From NCBI GenBank assembly GCA_900767815.1, contig CAAGAM010000030.1, forward strand, positions 1 to 38,129: 38,129 bases of DNA, written 5' to 3'. Shown in pieces: positions 16,236 through 25,421 of the stretch (position 1 is the stretch's first letter; every line of letters begins with the position of its first letter). The notes under the pieces were generated by a model, which worked only from the letters and a program-made list of their open reading frames with translations, did not search any database and was not told the DNA's origin. Source of the DNA: Clostridia bacterium (lineage in GTDB: Bacteria > Bacillota > Clostridia > Christensenellales > Borkfalkiaceae). A program made the translations under genes and the position numbers.

Positions 16236-16706
16236 ATGCCAAGAAGAGGTAATGTACCCAAAAGGGACGTTTTACCCGATCCTATATACGGCAACAAAGT
16301 GCTTACCAAACTTATCAATCAGGTTATGCTTGACGGTAAGAAAGGTACCGCGCAGACCATCGTATACGACGCTTTGACGAAGTCGTCCGAAAAGCTCGGC
16401 GTCGAGCCTATGGACTTATTCAACCAGGCGATGAACAACGTAATGCCCCTTCTCGAAGTTAAAGCGAGAAGAGTAGGCGGTTCCAACTATCAGGTTCCTA
16501 TCGAAATCAGACCCGAGAGAAGACAAACTCTCGCAATCCGTTGGATCGTTGCAAGCGCGAGAAAGAGAAGCGACCGCGACATGAGCAACAAGCTCGCATC
16601 CGAACTTATGGACGCATACAACAACGCGGGCGGTGCCGTAAAGAAGAAGGAAGATACTCACAGAATGGCGGAAGCAAACAAGGCGTTTGCTCATTACCGC
16701 TGGTAA
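16236..16706 (+). CDS. rpsG: Ribosomal protein S7
   Basis: 156 residues, beginning MPRRGNVPKRDVLPDPIYGN and containing the conserved EVKARRVGGSNYQVPIEI stretch and the final AFAHYRW. S7 nucleates assembly of the 30S head and contacts E-site tRNA. The length is standard. AAAGGAGG precedes the ATG with normal spacing. It lies downstream of a structured intercistronic region that may be its own repression site. Confidence 0.98.
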   Translation: MPRRGNVPKRDVLPDPIYGNKVLTKLINQVMLDGKKGTAQTIVYDALTKSSEKLGVEPMDLFNQAMNNVMPLLEVKARRVGGSNYQVPIEIRPERRQTLAIRWIVASARKRSDRDMSNKLASELMDAYNNAGGAVKKKEDTHRMAEANKAFAHYRW

Positions 16707-16795
16707 TTCCTGCTTAAGGCGAGGGTTTTGCTTATATCGGCAAAATTTCCGGGCCTTACGGGTTTTTTCGATAATTAAGGAGTAAATTTACATTT

Positions 16796-18883
16796 ATGCC
16801 AAGACAATACGACTTACAACATACCAGAAACATCGGTATCATGGCGCACATCGACGCGGGTAAAACCACTACGACCGAGCGTATCCTTTTCTACACGGGA
16901 AAGACCCATAAGCTCGGCGAAGTTCACGACGGCGCTGCTACGATGGACTTCATGGTTCAGGAGCAGGAAAGAGGTATAACCATCTGTTCTGCCGCAACCA
17001 CATGCTTCTGGAAAGGTAACAGAATAAACATCATCGATACCCCGGGACACGTCGATTTCACCGTCGAAGTCGAAAGATCGCTGAGAGTATTGGACGGTGC
17101 CGTCGCAACGTTCTGCGCGAAGGGCGGCGTCGAGCCTCAGTCCGAAACCGTTTGGCGTCAGGCAGACAAATATCACGTTCCCCGTATCGCATACGTAAAC
17201 AAAATGGATATCAACGGCGCGAATTTCGATAACGCCGTACAGATGATGAAAGACAGACTTAAAGCCAACGCTATTCCGATCTGTCTTCCCATCGGTAAAG
17301 AAGATACGTTCTGCGGAATAATCGACCTTGTCGCTAACGACTCGATTATTTATCACGACGACCTCGGTAAAGATTTCACGGTAGGACCTATCCCCGCGGA
17401 ATATGCCGACAAGGCAGCCGAAGCGAGACAAGCTCTTATGGAAGCTTGCGCGGAGCAGGACGACGAACTTATGGAGAAATTCTTCGAAACGGGCGAACTT
17501 ACTCCCGAAGAAATGAAGAAAGCCATAAGAAAAGGTACGCTTTCGATGAAGATGAACCCCGTTCTTTGCGGCTCGAGCTACAAGAACAGAGGCGTTCAGC
17601 ACCTTCTCGACGCTATCGTTGATTATCTCCCCAGCCCCATCGACGTAGATCACGTTAAGGGTATCAACCCCGACACGGGCGAAGAAGAAATAAGAAAGAC
17701 GGACGACGATGAGCCGTTCGCAGGTCTTGCATTCAAGATGGTAGCCGATCCGTTCGTAGGTAAGCTTGCGTACTTCAGAGCATACTCGGGTACTTTATCC
17801 GCAGGCTCGTATGTATACAACGCTACGAAAGGCAAGAAGGAAAGAGTTGGAAGACTCGTCCTTATGCACGCTAACCACAGAGAGGAAATCGATCAGATTT
17901 ATTCGGGAGATATCTGCGCTATCGTAGGTCTTAAAGACACCACTACGGGCGACACGCTCTGCGACGAAGATCACCCGATCATCCTCGAGAAGATGGAATT
18001 CCCCGAACCCGTTATTCAGGTTGCAATCGAGCCTAAGACGAAAGCGGGTCAGGAAAAAATGACCCTCGCGCTTTTGAAGCTCGCGGAGGAAGACCCCACC
18101 TTCAAGTTCTATACGGATAAAGAAACGGGACAGACGATTATCGCCGGAATGGGCGAACTTCACCTCGAAATCATCGTTGACAGATTGCTCAGAGAATTCA
18201 AGGTAGAAGCTACCGTCGGTAAGCCGCAAGTATCTTATAAAGAGACGTTCAGAAAAGCCGTCGACGCCGAAGGAATGTACAAGAGACAGTCCGGCGGTAA
18301 AGGTCAGTACGGTCACTGTAAAGTCAGATTCGAGCCTTTGGAACCCGGAAAGGGATTCGAGTTCGTGGACGAAACCGTCGGCGGATCCATTCCGAAGGAA
18401 TATATCGAACCTGTCAGAAAGGGTATCGAAGAAGCTGCCAAGAACGGCTTCCTTGCGGGATACGAAATGGTCGATTTCAAAGCTACCGTATACGACGGAT
18501 CTTATCACGAAGTCGACTCGTCCGAAATGGCGTTCAAGATTGCAGGTTCGCTTGCTTTCAAGGACGGTATGAAGAGAGCTAACCCCGTTCTTTTAGAGCC
18601 TATCATGAAGGTTGAAATCGTAACTCCCGAAGATTACTTCGGCGACCTTATGGGTAACGTTTCGTCGAGACGCGGTACCATTCTCGGTACGGAAGACAGA
18701 AACGGATCCAAGGTTATCGATTCCTTCATTCCGCTTTCCGAAATGTTCGGTTATGCAACCGAGCTTCGTTCGAGAACGCAGGGCAGAGGTCAGTTCACGA
18801 TGCAGTTCGATCACTTCAACGAGTGTCCGAAGTCTATTTCCGAGAAGATCATCGGAGAAAGAGCCGTTAAGCACGACGACTGA
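16796..18883 (+). CDS. fusA: Elongation factor G
   Basis: A 695-residue translational GTPase that drives tRNA-mRNA translocation and, with RRF, ribosome recycling. The P-loop is AHIDAGKTTTTERI, G3 is DTPGHVDF, G4 is NKMD. Domains II-V follow, with the domain IV block YKETFRKAVDAEGMYKRQSGGKGQYG and the C-terminal GDLMGNVSSRRG region intact. The ATG is fixed by conservation (M-P-R-Q-Y). The best Shine-Dalgarno, AAGGAG at 16777-16782, is 13 bases from it, longer than usual. Confidence 0.98.
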   Translation: MPRQYDLQHTRNIGIMAHIDAGKTTTTERILFYTGKTHKLGEVHDGAATMDFMVQEQERGITICSAATTCFWKGNRINIIDTPGHVDFTVEVERSLRVLDGAVATFCAKGGVEPQSETVWRQADKYHVPRIAYVNKMDINGANFDNAVQMMKDRLKANAIPICLPIGKEDTFCGIIDLVANDSIIYHDDLGKDFTVGPIPAEYADKAAEARQALMEACAEQDDELMEKFFETGELTPEEMKKAIRKGTLSMKMNPVLCGSSYKNRGVQHLLDAIVDYLPSPIDVDHVKGINPDTGEEEIRKTDDDEPFAGLAFKMVADPFVGKLAYFRAYSGTLSAGSYVYNATKGKKERVGRLVLMHANHREEIDQIYSGDICAIVGLKDTTTGDTLCDEDHPIILEKMEFPEPVIQVAIEPKTKAGQEKMTLALLKLAEEDPTFKFYTDKETGQTIIAGMGELHLEIIVDRLLREFKVEATVGKPQVSYKETFRKAVDAEGMYKRQSGGKGQYGHCKVRFEPLEPGKGFEFVDETVGGSIPKEYIEPVRKGIEEAAKNGFLAGYEMVDFKATVYDGSYHEVDSSEMAFKIAGSLAFKDGMKRANPVLLEPIMKVEIVTPEDYFGDLMGNVSSRRGTILGTEDRNGSKVIDSFIPLSEMFGYATELRSRTQGRGQFTMQFDHFNECPKSISEKIIGERAVKHDD

Positions 18884-19131
18884 TTTCGATAATCATTATT
18901 ATATAATATATTCTCGCGCGCGGGTTTTTCCCGCCGCGGCGGAGATATTCCGGCAGAGGGACGATTTTGGGTTCGGCGCTGTTAGCCGTGCTTAGGAATA
19001 CAGCCTGTAAACTGCCGCGGGTTATCGGCGTAACCGATAAAATCAAAGGTTATTTTACCGAAAGGTATATAATACAAAAAATAAAAAAAATAAAAAACAA
19101 CCAAATCTAATCAAATTGGAGGAAAGAAACT
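18884..19131 (+). other. fusA-tuf intergenic region with possible tuf promoter
   Basis: 248 bases without a gene. It holds short hairpins (GCGGG/CCCGC near 18917, TTATCGG/CCGATAA at 19022-19040) and a TATAAT at 19068-19073 with no good -35 at 16-18 bases. No U-run terminator is visible after fusA, so tuf may be reached both by readthrough and by an internal promoter. Confidence 0.4.
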
Positions 19132-20352
19132 ATGGCAAAAGCAAAATTTGACAGAAGCTTACCGCACGTAAACATCGGTACCATCGGACACGTTGACCAC
19201 GGCAAGACCACCTTGACCGCTGCAATCACGATGGTTATGGCTTGCAAGGGTGACGCAGAGAAGATGAGATACGATCAGATCGATAAAGCACCCGAAGAAA
19301 AAGCAAGAGGTATCACAATCAATACCGCTCACGTTGAGTATAAAACCGACAAACGTCACTATGCACACGTTGACTGCCCCGGACACGCAGACTACGTTAA
19401 GAACATGATCACCGGTGCTGCACAGATGGACGGCGCAATCCTTGTTGTTGCCGCTACAGACGGTCCGATGCCGCAGACCAGAGAACACATCCTTCTTGCT
19501 CGTCAGGTAGGCGTTCCTTACATCATCGTATTCCTTAACAAATGCGACCAGGTAGACGATCCCGAACTTCTCGAACTCGTTGAAATGGAAGTCAGAGGAC
19601 TTCTCGATGAGTACGGATTCCCCGGCGACGATACTCCTATCATCAAAGGTTCCGCTCTTAAGGCTTTGGAAAAGGCTTCTTCGGGCTGCTCCGATGCAGA
19701 AGTTCTTGCTTCTCCCGAATGCAAATGCATTCTTGAACTTATGGATGCTATCGATAACTACATCCCCACTCCCGAAAGAGACGACGCTAAGCCGTTCCTT
19801 CTTCCTGTAGAAGACGTATTCACGATCAGTGGTCGTGGTACCGTTGCAACCGGAAGAGTTGAAAGAGGTGTTGCACACGTTGGTGATCCCGTTGAAATCG
19901 TAGGACTTCAGGAGAAGCCCACCACTTCCGTTATAACCGGTCTTGAAATGTTCAGAAAGACTCTTGACGAAGCTCAGGCAGGCGATAACGTCGGCGCTCT
20001 TCTTCGTGGTATCGACAGAAGCGGTATCGAAAGAGGACAGGTTATTGCAAAGCCCGGTTCCGTTCACGCTCACACCGAGTTCAGCGGACAGGTTTACGTC
20101 CTTACTAAAGAAGAAGGCGGAAGACATACTCCTTTCTTCAATAACTACAGACCTCAGTTCTATTTCAGAACTACCGACGTTACCGGAACTATCAAGCTTC
20201 CCGAAGGCGTTGAAATGGTTATGCCCGGCGACCACGTCACTATCGATGTAACGCTTATCACTCCTATCGCATGCGAAGAAGGTCTTCGTTTCGCTATTCG
20301 TGAAGGCGGCAGAACCGTAGGATCGGGCGTTGTTGCTAAGATCGTTAAATAA
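19132..20352 (+). CDS. tuf: Elongation factor Tu
   Basis: A 406-residue GTPase delivering aminoacyl-tRNA to the ribosome. P-loop GHVDHGKTT, switch II DCPGHADYVKN, G4 NKCD and the domain II-III sequences are all standard. It is a few residues longer than typical because of an insert around KASSGCSDAEVLASPECKC in the GTPase domain. TTGGAGG precedes the ATG. Its start is 248 bases from fusA and it ends at a strong terminator, so it closes the str cluster. Confidence 0.98.
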   Translation: MAKAKFDRSLPHVNIGTIGHVDHGKTTLTAAITMVMACKGDAEKMRYDQIDKAPEEKARGITINTAHVEYKTDKRHYAHVDCPGHADYVKNMITGAAQMDGAILVVAATDGPMPQTREHILLARQVGVPYIIVFLNKCDQVDDPELLELVEMEVRGLLDEYGFPGDDTPIIKGSALKALEKASSGCSDAEVLASPECKCILELMDAIDNYIPTPERDDAKPFLLPVEDVFTISGRGTVATGRVERGVAHVGDPVEIVGLQEKPTTSVITGLEMFRKTLDEAQAGDNVGALLRGIDRSGIERGQVIAKPGSVHAHTEFSGQVYVLTKEEGGRHTPFFNNYRPQFYFRTTDVTGTIKLPEGVEMVMPGDHVTIDVTLITPIACEEGLRFAIREGGRTVGSGVVAKIVK

Positions 20353-20402
20353 TTTTAAAGCGTAAGCTTAAAATTATTTATGGTTTAGTTAAATAAACTC
20401 TT

Positions 20403-20435
20403 AAAAATCCCGCTGCAAAGCGGCGGGATTTTTTT
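20403..20435 (+). terminator. Terminator of the str cluster
   Basis: AAAAATCCCGC (20403-20413) pairs perfectly with GCGGGATTTTT (20423-20433), followed by more T. Confidence 0.92.
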
Positions 20436-20730
20436 GCGTATCTGAAATCGATATACGGCTTTTCTATATCGGAAATAGAAATGCGGTTTTTGCATATCGG
20501 ATATTAAAGGCAAAACGATAAAATAAAACGCACAAAACTTATCGCGGAAACATGAAATAATAATATAAACAAGGCGGGCGAGAATTTGTTGAGGAAATTC
20601 TCGCCCGCACGTTACGTTATATGATTTATAACAGATATTTATTTTTATCGTTTAATTTGTTCATAGCCGAGTTAAAACCGATAAGTAAACGTCGGAATTT
20701 ACGCGTATTGCGGGAGATAAAAATCGATGA
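20436..20730. other. AT-rich spacer between converging tuf and DUF1003 genes
   Basis: No gene is seen. It holds repeated short TATATCGGA/CATATCGGA sequences near 20467-20507 and the hairpin at 20574-20608. Confidence 0.45.
20574..20608. terminator. Long hairpin downstream of the DUF1003 gene
   Basis: GCGGGCGAGAATTT and AAATTCTCGCCCGC form a perfect 14-bp stem with a 7-base loop. On the minus strand it is followed by CTTGTTTATATT, a modest U-rich tail, and it lies about 120 bases after the DUF1003 stop. Confidence 0.6.
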
Positions 20731-21249
20731 TCAGTCGCCGTTTTTATCGGTATCGGACGGTTTTTCGAGAAGTTTAAGAATCTTCTTCTGATTCTCGGAA
20801 ACCTGCTCGAGTTTTCTGTACAATTCGTCGATTACGAACTCGCTTTTTAAATTGACCCGATAGTCGTTTTCGGCGCGTTTTCTGTCCTTTGCTTCCTGCC
20901 TGTTCTGACTCATCATTATAAGCGGAGCCTGAATTGCGGCTATACATGATAGAACAAGGTTTAAAAGTATAAACGGGTATGCGTCGAAAGCGTGTGCGGC
21001 AAGAAGAACGTTTAAAATCATCCATATTGCCATGACGGCGACGAAACTGAAAATAAACGCCCAGCTGCCCGCAAATTTCGCAACGGCGTCTGCGGCTTTT
21101 TGTCCGAACGACGCCTTTTCGTTTTTGTTTGACGATTCCGTAACGTTTGTGCTTAAAATTTCATCGATAAGTTCTTCGTCGGTAAGATCTTTATCGGAGC
21201 TTTGCAAAAGTTCGCGTATGATTTTCTTTTTGTTTTTTTGATAATTCAT
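20731..21249 (-). CDS. DUF1003 family membrane protein
   Basis: A 172-residue protein with two transmembrane helices (about 62-84 and 93-113) in the DUF1003 arrangement: FAGSWAFIFSF, then FDAYPFILLNLVLS, then IQAPLIMMSQNRQ and KDRKRAENDYRVNLKSE. The C-terminal part (130-165) is a likely coiled coil. The N-terminal 45 residues are charged and probably cytoplasmic. The family is widespread and uncharacterised. AGGGGG lies 8 bases before the ATG. Confidence 0.88.
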   Translation of the reverse strand: MNYQKNKKKIIRELLQSSDKDLTDEELIDEILSTNVTESSNKNEKASFGQKAADAVAKFAGSWAFIFSFVAVMAIWMILNVLLAAHAFDAYPFILLNLVLSCIAAIQAPLIMMSQNRQEAKDRKRAENDYRVNLKSEFVIDELYRKLEQVSENQKKILKLLEKPSDTDKNGD

Positions 21250-21352
21250 TCGGGTACCCCCTTTTTAATCGTATTTATCCAATAAAATTCATATAGTCTT
21301 AAACGAAATATTTTCCGTGTAAAGAAATTTGTTGTTAAGAGAAAAGCGTGTT

Positions 21353-22768
21353 TTATTGTAAATGAGTATCGGTGTCGGCTTCGAGAACGGCGATGTCCGT
21401 TTTCGGCGCGAAGTTTGTTCTTTTAAATGCGATGGCGAAATAAATTATTTCGGCAATAGCCGTTATTGCCCAGGATATCGGGTAGAGGAGAAAGAGCGAA
21501 ACTATCGTTCCGATTTGCGTAAAAATCGTAAATATCCAGATAACTCTGAATACGCACGAGCCTAAAATAACCATAATCGTGGGGACAAGACTTTTGCCTA
21601 TCCCGCGGGAAGCCGCTATCGTGTTGTCCATAAACGGCGCAAGACAGAATGAAAATCCCATAATTTTCATCTTTTCCATGCCCGCCGCGATAACTTCGGG
21701 GTCGGGGTCGAATAAAGCTAAGATGAGGTCTCCTTTAAAAACCGCGAATGCGCCTAAAACCAATCCCGCTATGCAGGCGTAAAGAGTGGTGACGAAATAA
21801 CACCGCAAAGCCCGCTTCTTTTTGCCCGCGCCGTAGTTCTGCCCGATGAAGGTAGAACAAGCCGTGTTGAACGCCGCCATGACGTTATATATAACGGTGT
21901 CGATGTTCATTGCCGTGGTGATTCCCGTAACTTCTTTATACGGAAAGGAGTTTATGCCGACCTGAATAAACATGTTTGCGACGGAAAAAACGGCGTTCTG
22001 AAGCCCCGCGGGGATTCCTAAACCCAAAATTTCGCCTGTCTTTTTCTTGTCTGCGGAAAAGCCCTTGAACTCGAGTTTGTGTGCGCCCTTAACGTTCAAA
22101 AGCCTTACGGTTACCGCGATTGCGGAAAGGTATTGCGTGATTACGCTTGCCAAGGCAACGCCCTCGACGTCCAAACCGCATCTGAGAACGAAAAACAAGT
22201 TGAGCGCAATGTTTAAAAGCCCCGAAATCGTGAGGTAGATAAGCGGGCGTTTTGTGTCTCCCGCCGCGCTTAAAACACCGTTCCCGTAATTGAAAATAGC
22301 CATGGCGGGCATTCCGCACGAATATATTTTAAGATATATAACCGCTTTGTCTAAAAGTTCGTCTTTTGTCTTTAAAAGTTCGAGCATTCCGCGGGCGAAG
22401 AAAAACGATGCCGCAAAAATGATCAAACCCATACATACGCTTAAAATAAGCGCGGTGTTTACGGTTTTTTTAACGTCGTCGTCTTTGTTCGCGCCGAGAT
22501 ATTGCGCAACTTTTACGTTGATTCCCGCGCCTAAGCCTATCAGAAAGCCGGTGAAAAGGGTTAAAAGCGTGCTTGTGGAACCCACCGCGCCTACCGGAAC
22601 GGTAGAATCGGCAATGCCTTTTCCGACTATGATTACGTCCGAAATGTTGAAAAGAACCTGCAGAATCTGCGATGCCATAAGCGGCAACGAGAAAAACAGA
22701 ATGCTTTTATACAGCGGGCCTTCCGTGAAGCTTCTTATTTTATTTTTAGCGGGCATAGTATTTGCCAT
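21353..22768 (-). CDS. MATE-family multidrug/cation exporter
   Basis: A 471-residue membrane protein with about 12 helices in two homologous halves, starting with PLYKSILFFSLPLMASQILQ and continuing with the MATE signature around LFNISDVIIVGKG and AVGSTSTLLTLFTGF. The second half contains GLGIPAGLQNAVFS and FIGQNYGAGK, both typical. MATE proteins export drugs or metabolites in exchange for Na+ or H+; the substrate cannot be predicted. I place the start at MANTMPAKNKI because GGAG lies 6 bases before that ATG. RluA ends 84 bases upstream with no terminator between, so cotranscription is possible. Confidence 0.9.
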   Translation of the reverse strand: MANTMPAKNKIRSFTEGPLYKSILFFSLPLMASQILQVLFNISDVIIVGKGIADSTVPVGAVGSTSTLLTLFTGFLIGLGAGINVKVAQYLGANKDDDVKKTVNTALILSVCMGLIIFAASFFFARGMLELLKTKDELLDKAVIYLKIYSCGMPAMAIFNYGNGVLSAAGDTKRPLIYLTISGLLNIALNLFFVLRCGLDVEGVALASVITQYLSAIAVTVRLLNVKGAHKLEFKGFSADKKKTGEILGLGIPAGLQNAVFSVANMFIQVGINSFPYKEVTGITTAMNIDTVIYNVMAAFNTACSTFIGQNYGAGKKKRALRCYFVTTLYACIAGLVLGAFAVFKGDLILALFDPDPEVIAAGMEKMKIMGFSFCLAPFMDNTIAASRGIGKSLVPTIMVILGSCVFRVIWIFTIFTQIGTIVSLFLLYPISWAITAIAEIIYFAIAFKRTNFAPKTDIAVLEADTDTHLQ

Positions 22769-22852
22769 TTTGTCTCCGTGTAAAAAATTTTGCGCCGTAT
22801 CGGAGAAGCTGTTGCTCTGTACCGAGCGGCGGAAATTCATAAATTATGGTTT

Positions 22853-23662
22853 TTATATTTCAAAAGTTTTACCGTCGAGCCGGTAAAGGGGACTTGATTT
22901 ATCGAATTTAAGTACGAGTTTTTTAGCCGTGAGCATCTGAGTTTTTTTTCGGAATTTATCGTTAATCGACTTATAGCCGTACTTTCCGTCACCGATGACG
23001 GGGTGTCCGACAAATGCGAGATGCGCTCGTATCTGATGGGTTTTGCCCGTTACGAGTTCAACCTCGACTAAAGACGTTTCGTCGTCTTCTTTTAAAACCT
23101 TATATTTGGTGATTATCTTTTCGGCTCCCGCCGTAGGTTCTTTGAAAATTTTAACTTCGGCTTTGTCCTTGTCCTTTTTAAGGTACGCCGTGAGCGTTCC
23201 GCTTTTTTGCTCAAACTTTCCGCACACCGCGGCGTTGTAGTATTTTTTGAACGTCCTTTCCTTAAAGCCTTTCAGAAGTTCGGCGTTTGCCGTCTCCGTC
23301 AGGGCGAAAATCATGATTCCGTCCGTATTTCTGTCAAGTCTGTGGATAAATCGGGCGTTTTCGCGCTTCTGTTTTATAAGTTCGTAAAAATCTTCCGACG
23401 TGATGCCTTTCGGCTTATATACGACAAGAATATCCTCGTCTTCATACAGAATTTTTTCGGCTCGGTCGTCTTTAATGTCGGCATAAATGCAGATGTCGTC
23501 GCCCCGTGAAACATTTTCGTCTTTTCCCGTCCGCTTTCCGTTGATTTTTACGTCTTTTTTGCGTAAAAGCTTCATGATAAGCGAATAAGAAGCCGCGCCG
23601 TTGAAATTTTCTGATATTATTTCGGAAAGTTTTCCGTCTTTTTGTGCTTTAAAAACAGTCAT
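22853..23662 (-). CDS. RluA-family pseudouridine synthase
   Basis: A 269-residue RNA-modifying enzyme. The N-terminal 60 residues resemble an S4-like RNA-binding domain (MKLLRKKDVKINGKR). The catalytic motif HRLDRNTDGI holds Asp110, and the C-terminal block VTGKTHQIRAHL followed by GHPVIGDGKYG is standard. It should convert specific uridines in rRNA or tRNA to pseudouridine; the target position cannot be assigned. A weak AGGTAA precedes the ATG. It starts 34 bases after FeoB. The fifth 14-bp motif copy lies in the codons for YKSI, directly after the GDGKYG block. Confidence 0.92.
   Translation of the reverse strand: MTVFKAQKDGKLSEIISENFNGAASYSLIMKLLRKKDVKINGKRTGKDENVSRGDDICIYADIKDDRAEKILYEDEDILVVYKPKGITSEDFYELIKQKRENARFIHRLDRNTDGIMIFALTETANAELLKGFKERTFKKYYNAAVCGKFEQKSGTLTAYLKKDKDKAEVKIFKEPTAGAEKIITKYKVLKEDDETSLVEVELVTGKTHQIRAHLAFVGHPVIGDGKYGYKSINDKFRKKTQMLTAKKLVLKFDKSSPLYRLDGKTFEI
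22963..22976 (+). repeat. 14-bp motif, copy 5 (inside the rluA-type gene)
   Basis: TAATCGACTTATAG preceded by GT rather than GA; the reverse strand encodes Tyr-Lys-Ser-Ile in the same frame as the GT4 copy. Confidence 0.8.
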
Positions 23663-23696
23663 TGTCTATAATAATTACCTGTGGCTATCCGATCGT

Positions 23697-25421
23697 CTAT
23701 CCGCCGAGAGTAGCGGCTAAGTAAAATACAATATACATAGCCGCGATTGCGAGCAGAAGTTGATATAACGCCGCCAAAAGCGCGTATTTTTTGCCTATCG
23801 TCTTTGAAAAAGCAGATAAAGCGGTTATGCACGGCGTGTAAAAATAACAAAACGCCGTGAGCGCAAGCCCACGAGCGATTGAAAGGTTCAAACCTTCGGG
23901 GTAAAGTAGCGCAAGCGACGAAACTATGCTTTCTTTGGCAAATATTCCCGAGAAAAGCGCGGCGGCAATCCGCCAATCAAGCCCGAGCGGCTTAAATACG
24001 GGCGCGAGAAGTTTTCCGAACGCCGCAAGAACGGACGAAGAATTTTCGTTCGGAGCTAAAAGCTTTAAATCGGGCGAAACGCTCATCGCAAGCCATACGG
24101 CAAGCGAAACGGCGAATACTACCGTGGATAACTTTATTATAAACTCTTTAAAGTTTTTTAGCAAGGATTTTGAGAGGGTATAAAGCTTCGGAATTTTAAA
24201 ATCCGCAATTTCTTCTATAAGCGGTTCGGGGCTTCCTTTTGCCGCCGTTTTCGAGAGAATGAGAGAGTGAATAAGCGGCAGAATAAGCGACAGTATATAT
24301 ACTGCGCAAATTACCAAAAACGCGTATTTTCGGAAGGCGATTTCGGCTATATAAAAATAAACGGGAGTTTTTGCCGAACAGCTTACAAAGGGGAGTGACA
24401 AAACCGCGCGCAGTTTAACCCTTTCGTCGTCTATCCCTTTTGCCGTAATCGCCGAAACGGCGGTGCATCCGTAGCCCGATGATAAAGTGTAAACGCTTCT
24501 TCCGCTGAGCGAAAATTTTCTTAAAACCCCGTCCGCATATGCCGACAATCTCGATATGTATCCCGATTGGTCGAGAAAATCGAGACAAAACGAAACGGTC
24601 ATTATCTGCGGAATGAATTCCGCAACGGACGAAAGCCCACCCACGATTCCTTCCGAGATAAGCCTTGCTAAAAACAAGTTCTTTTTATATAGCGCGATAT
24701 ATATCCGATTGCCGATAAAATCGTTGAATAATCGACTTATAGCCTCGCTTATGAGTGAAACGGGCGAGGATTCCCCGAAGGCGAGCCAGAAGCAGAAGAG
24801 CATAATCGCGGCAAAAATCGGCAGAGCGGTGAATTTGCCGACAAGCAGATTTTCAAGCTTTGAAAGCTTCGGCTTTGCCTGAACGTAGCCGAAATCGCGG
24901 TTATCAGCCGGCAAAACGGATAAATCGCCGGTTAAAAACCGCCTTATTTTCTCAACGTCTTTGCGGTTTACGGCTTCGCCGCAAATAACTTTCGCGCCGA
25001 CGCTTTTTTCAAGCTCTTTTTCGCTTAATCTGCCGCCGCGACGGGAAAAGCTGCCGTATAAGTTGATAAACAGCAAAATCGGCGCATGAAAAGAACGTAA
25101 TTCGCGCACGAGTTTAACCCCTCGTTTAAGCTTGTCTGCTTCCGTTACGACTATTATCGCGTCGAATTTGCCGCCGAAAATCGTCTTTGCGGCGTTTGCC
25201 TCTTCTGCGGCGTATTCTTTAAGAGAATATATCCCGGGTACGTCGGTGAAAATAAATTCAACGCCGTTTATCGTGTTTTCCGCCGACGAACTCTCAACCG
25301 TAACTCCGTGCCAGTTTCCCACCCTTTCGTTTCTGCCCGTCAGGGCGTTGTAAAGAGTGGTTTTGCCTGCGTTAGGATTGCCGACAATCAAAACATGCTT
25401 TTTTCTTATTTTTTCCGCCAT
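23697..25421 (-). CDS. feoB: FeoB-type ferrous iron transporter, divergent
   Basis: A 574-residue protein with a cytoplasmic G domain and a membrane domain with Gate motifs. G1 is GNPNAGKT (14-21) and G3 is DVPG (60-63). The G4 motif, normally NxxD for guanine recognition, reads NLYG (120-123), so the Asp is missing. The membrane part (about 190-574) has two similar halves: FLDQSGYISR, SSGYGCTAVSAITAKG and PFVSCSAKTPVYFY occupy the places of the FeoB blocks usually written FLEDSGYMAR, SGFGCNVPAIMATR and PFMSCSARLPVY. It overlaps feoA by 50 bases and has its own AGGA before the ATG. Likely function is Fe(II) uptake, though the divergence leaves another metal possible. Motif copy 6 lies inside (24729-24742). 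Confidence 0.85.
   Translation of the reverse strand: MAEKIRKKHVLIVGNPNAGKTTLYNALTGRNERVGNWHGVTVESSSAENTINGVEFIFTDVPGIYSLKEYAAEEANAAKTIFGGKFDAIIVVTEADKLKRGVKLVRELRSFHAPILLFINLYGSFSRRGGRLSEKELEKSVGAKVICGEAVNRKDVEKIRRFLTGDLSVLPADNRDFGYVQAKPKLSKLENLLVGKFTALPIFAAIMLFCFWLAFGESSPVSLISEAISRLFNDFIGNRIYIALYKKNLFLARLISEGIVGGLSSVAEFIPQIMTVSFCLDFLDQSGYISRLSAYADGVLRKFSLSGRSVYTLSSGYGCTAVSAITAKGIDDERVKLRAVLSLPFVSCSAKTPVYFYIAEIAFRKYAFLVICAVYILSLILPLIHSLILSKTAAKGSPEPLIEEIADFKIPKLYTLSKSLLKNFKEFIIKLSTVVFAVSLAVWLAMSVSPDLKLLAPNENSSSVLAAFGKLLAPVFKPLGLDWRIAAALFSGIFAKESIVSSLALLYPEGLNLSIARGLALTAFCYFYTPCITALSAFSKTIGKKYALLAALYQLLLAIAAMYIVFYLAATLGG
24729..24742 (+). repeat. 14-bp motif, copy 6 (inside feoB)
   Basis: TAATCGACTTATAG. 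On the coding strand it reads GCT ATA AGT CGA TTA (Ala-Ile-Ser-Arg-Leu), a different frame from copies 3 and 5. Confidence 0.8.

Noticed and set aside
22769..22840. 24-residue extension of the MATE protein
   Set aside because: The downstream ATG has GGAG at proper spacing and begins a typical MATE N-terminus; the extension looks non-coding.
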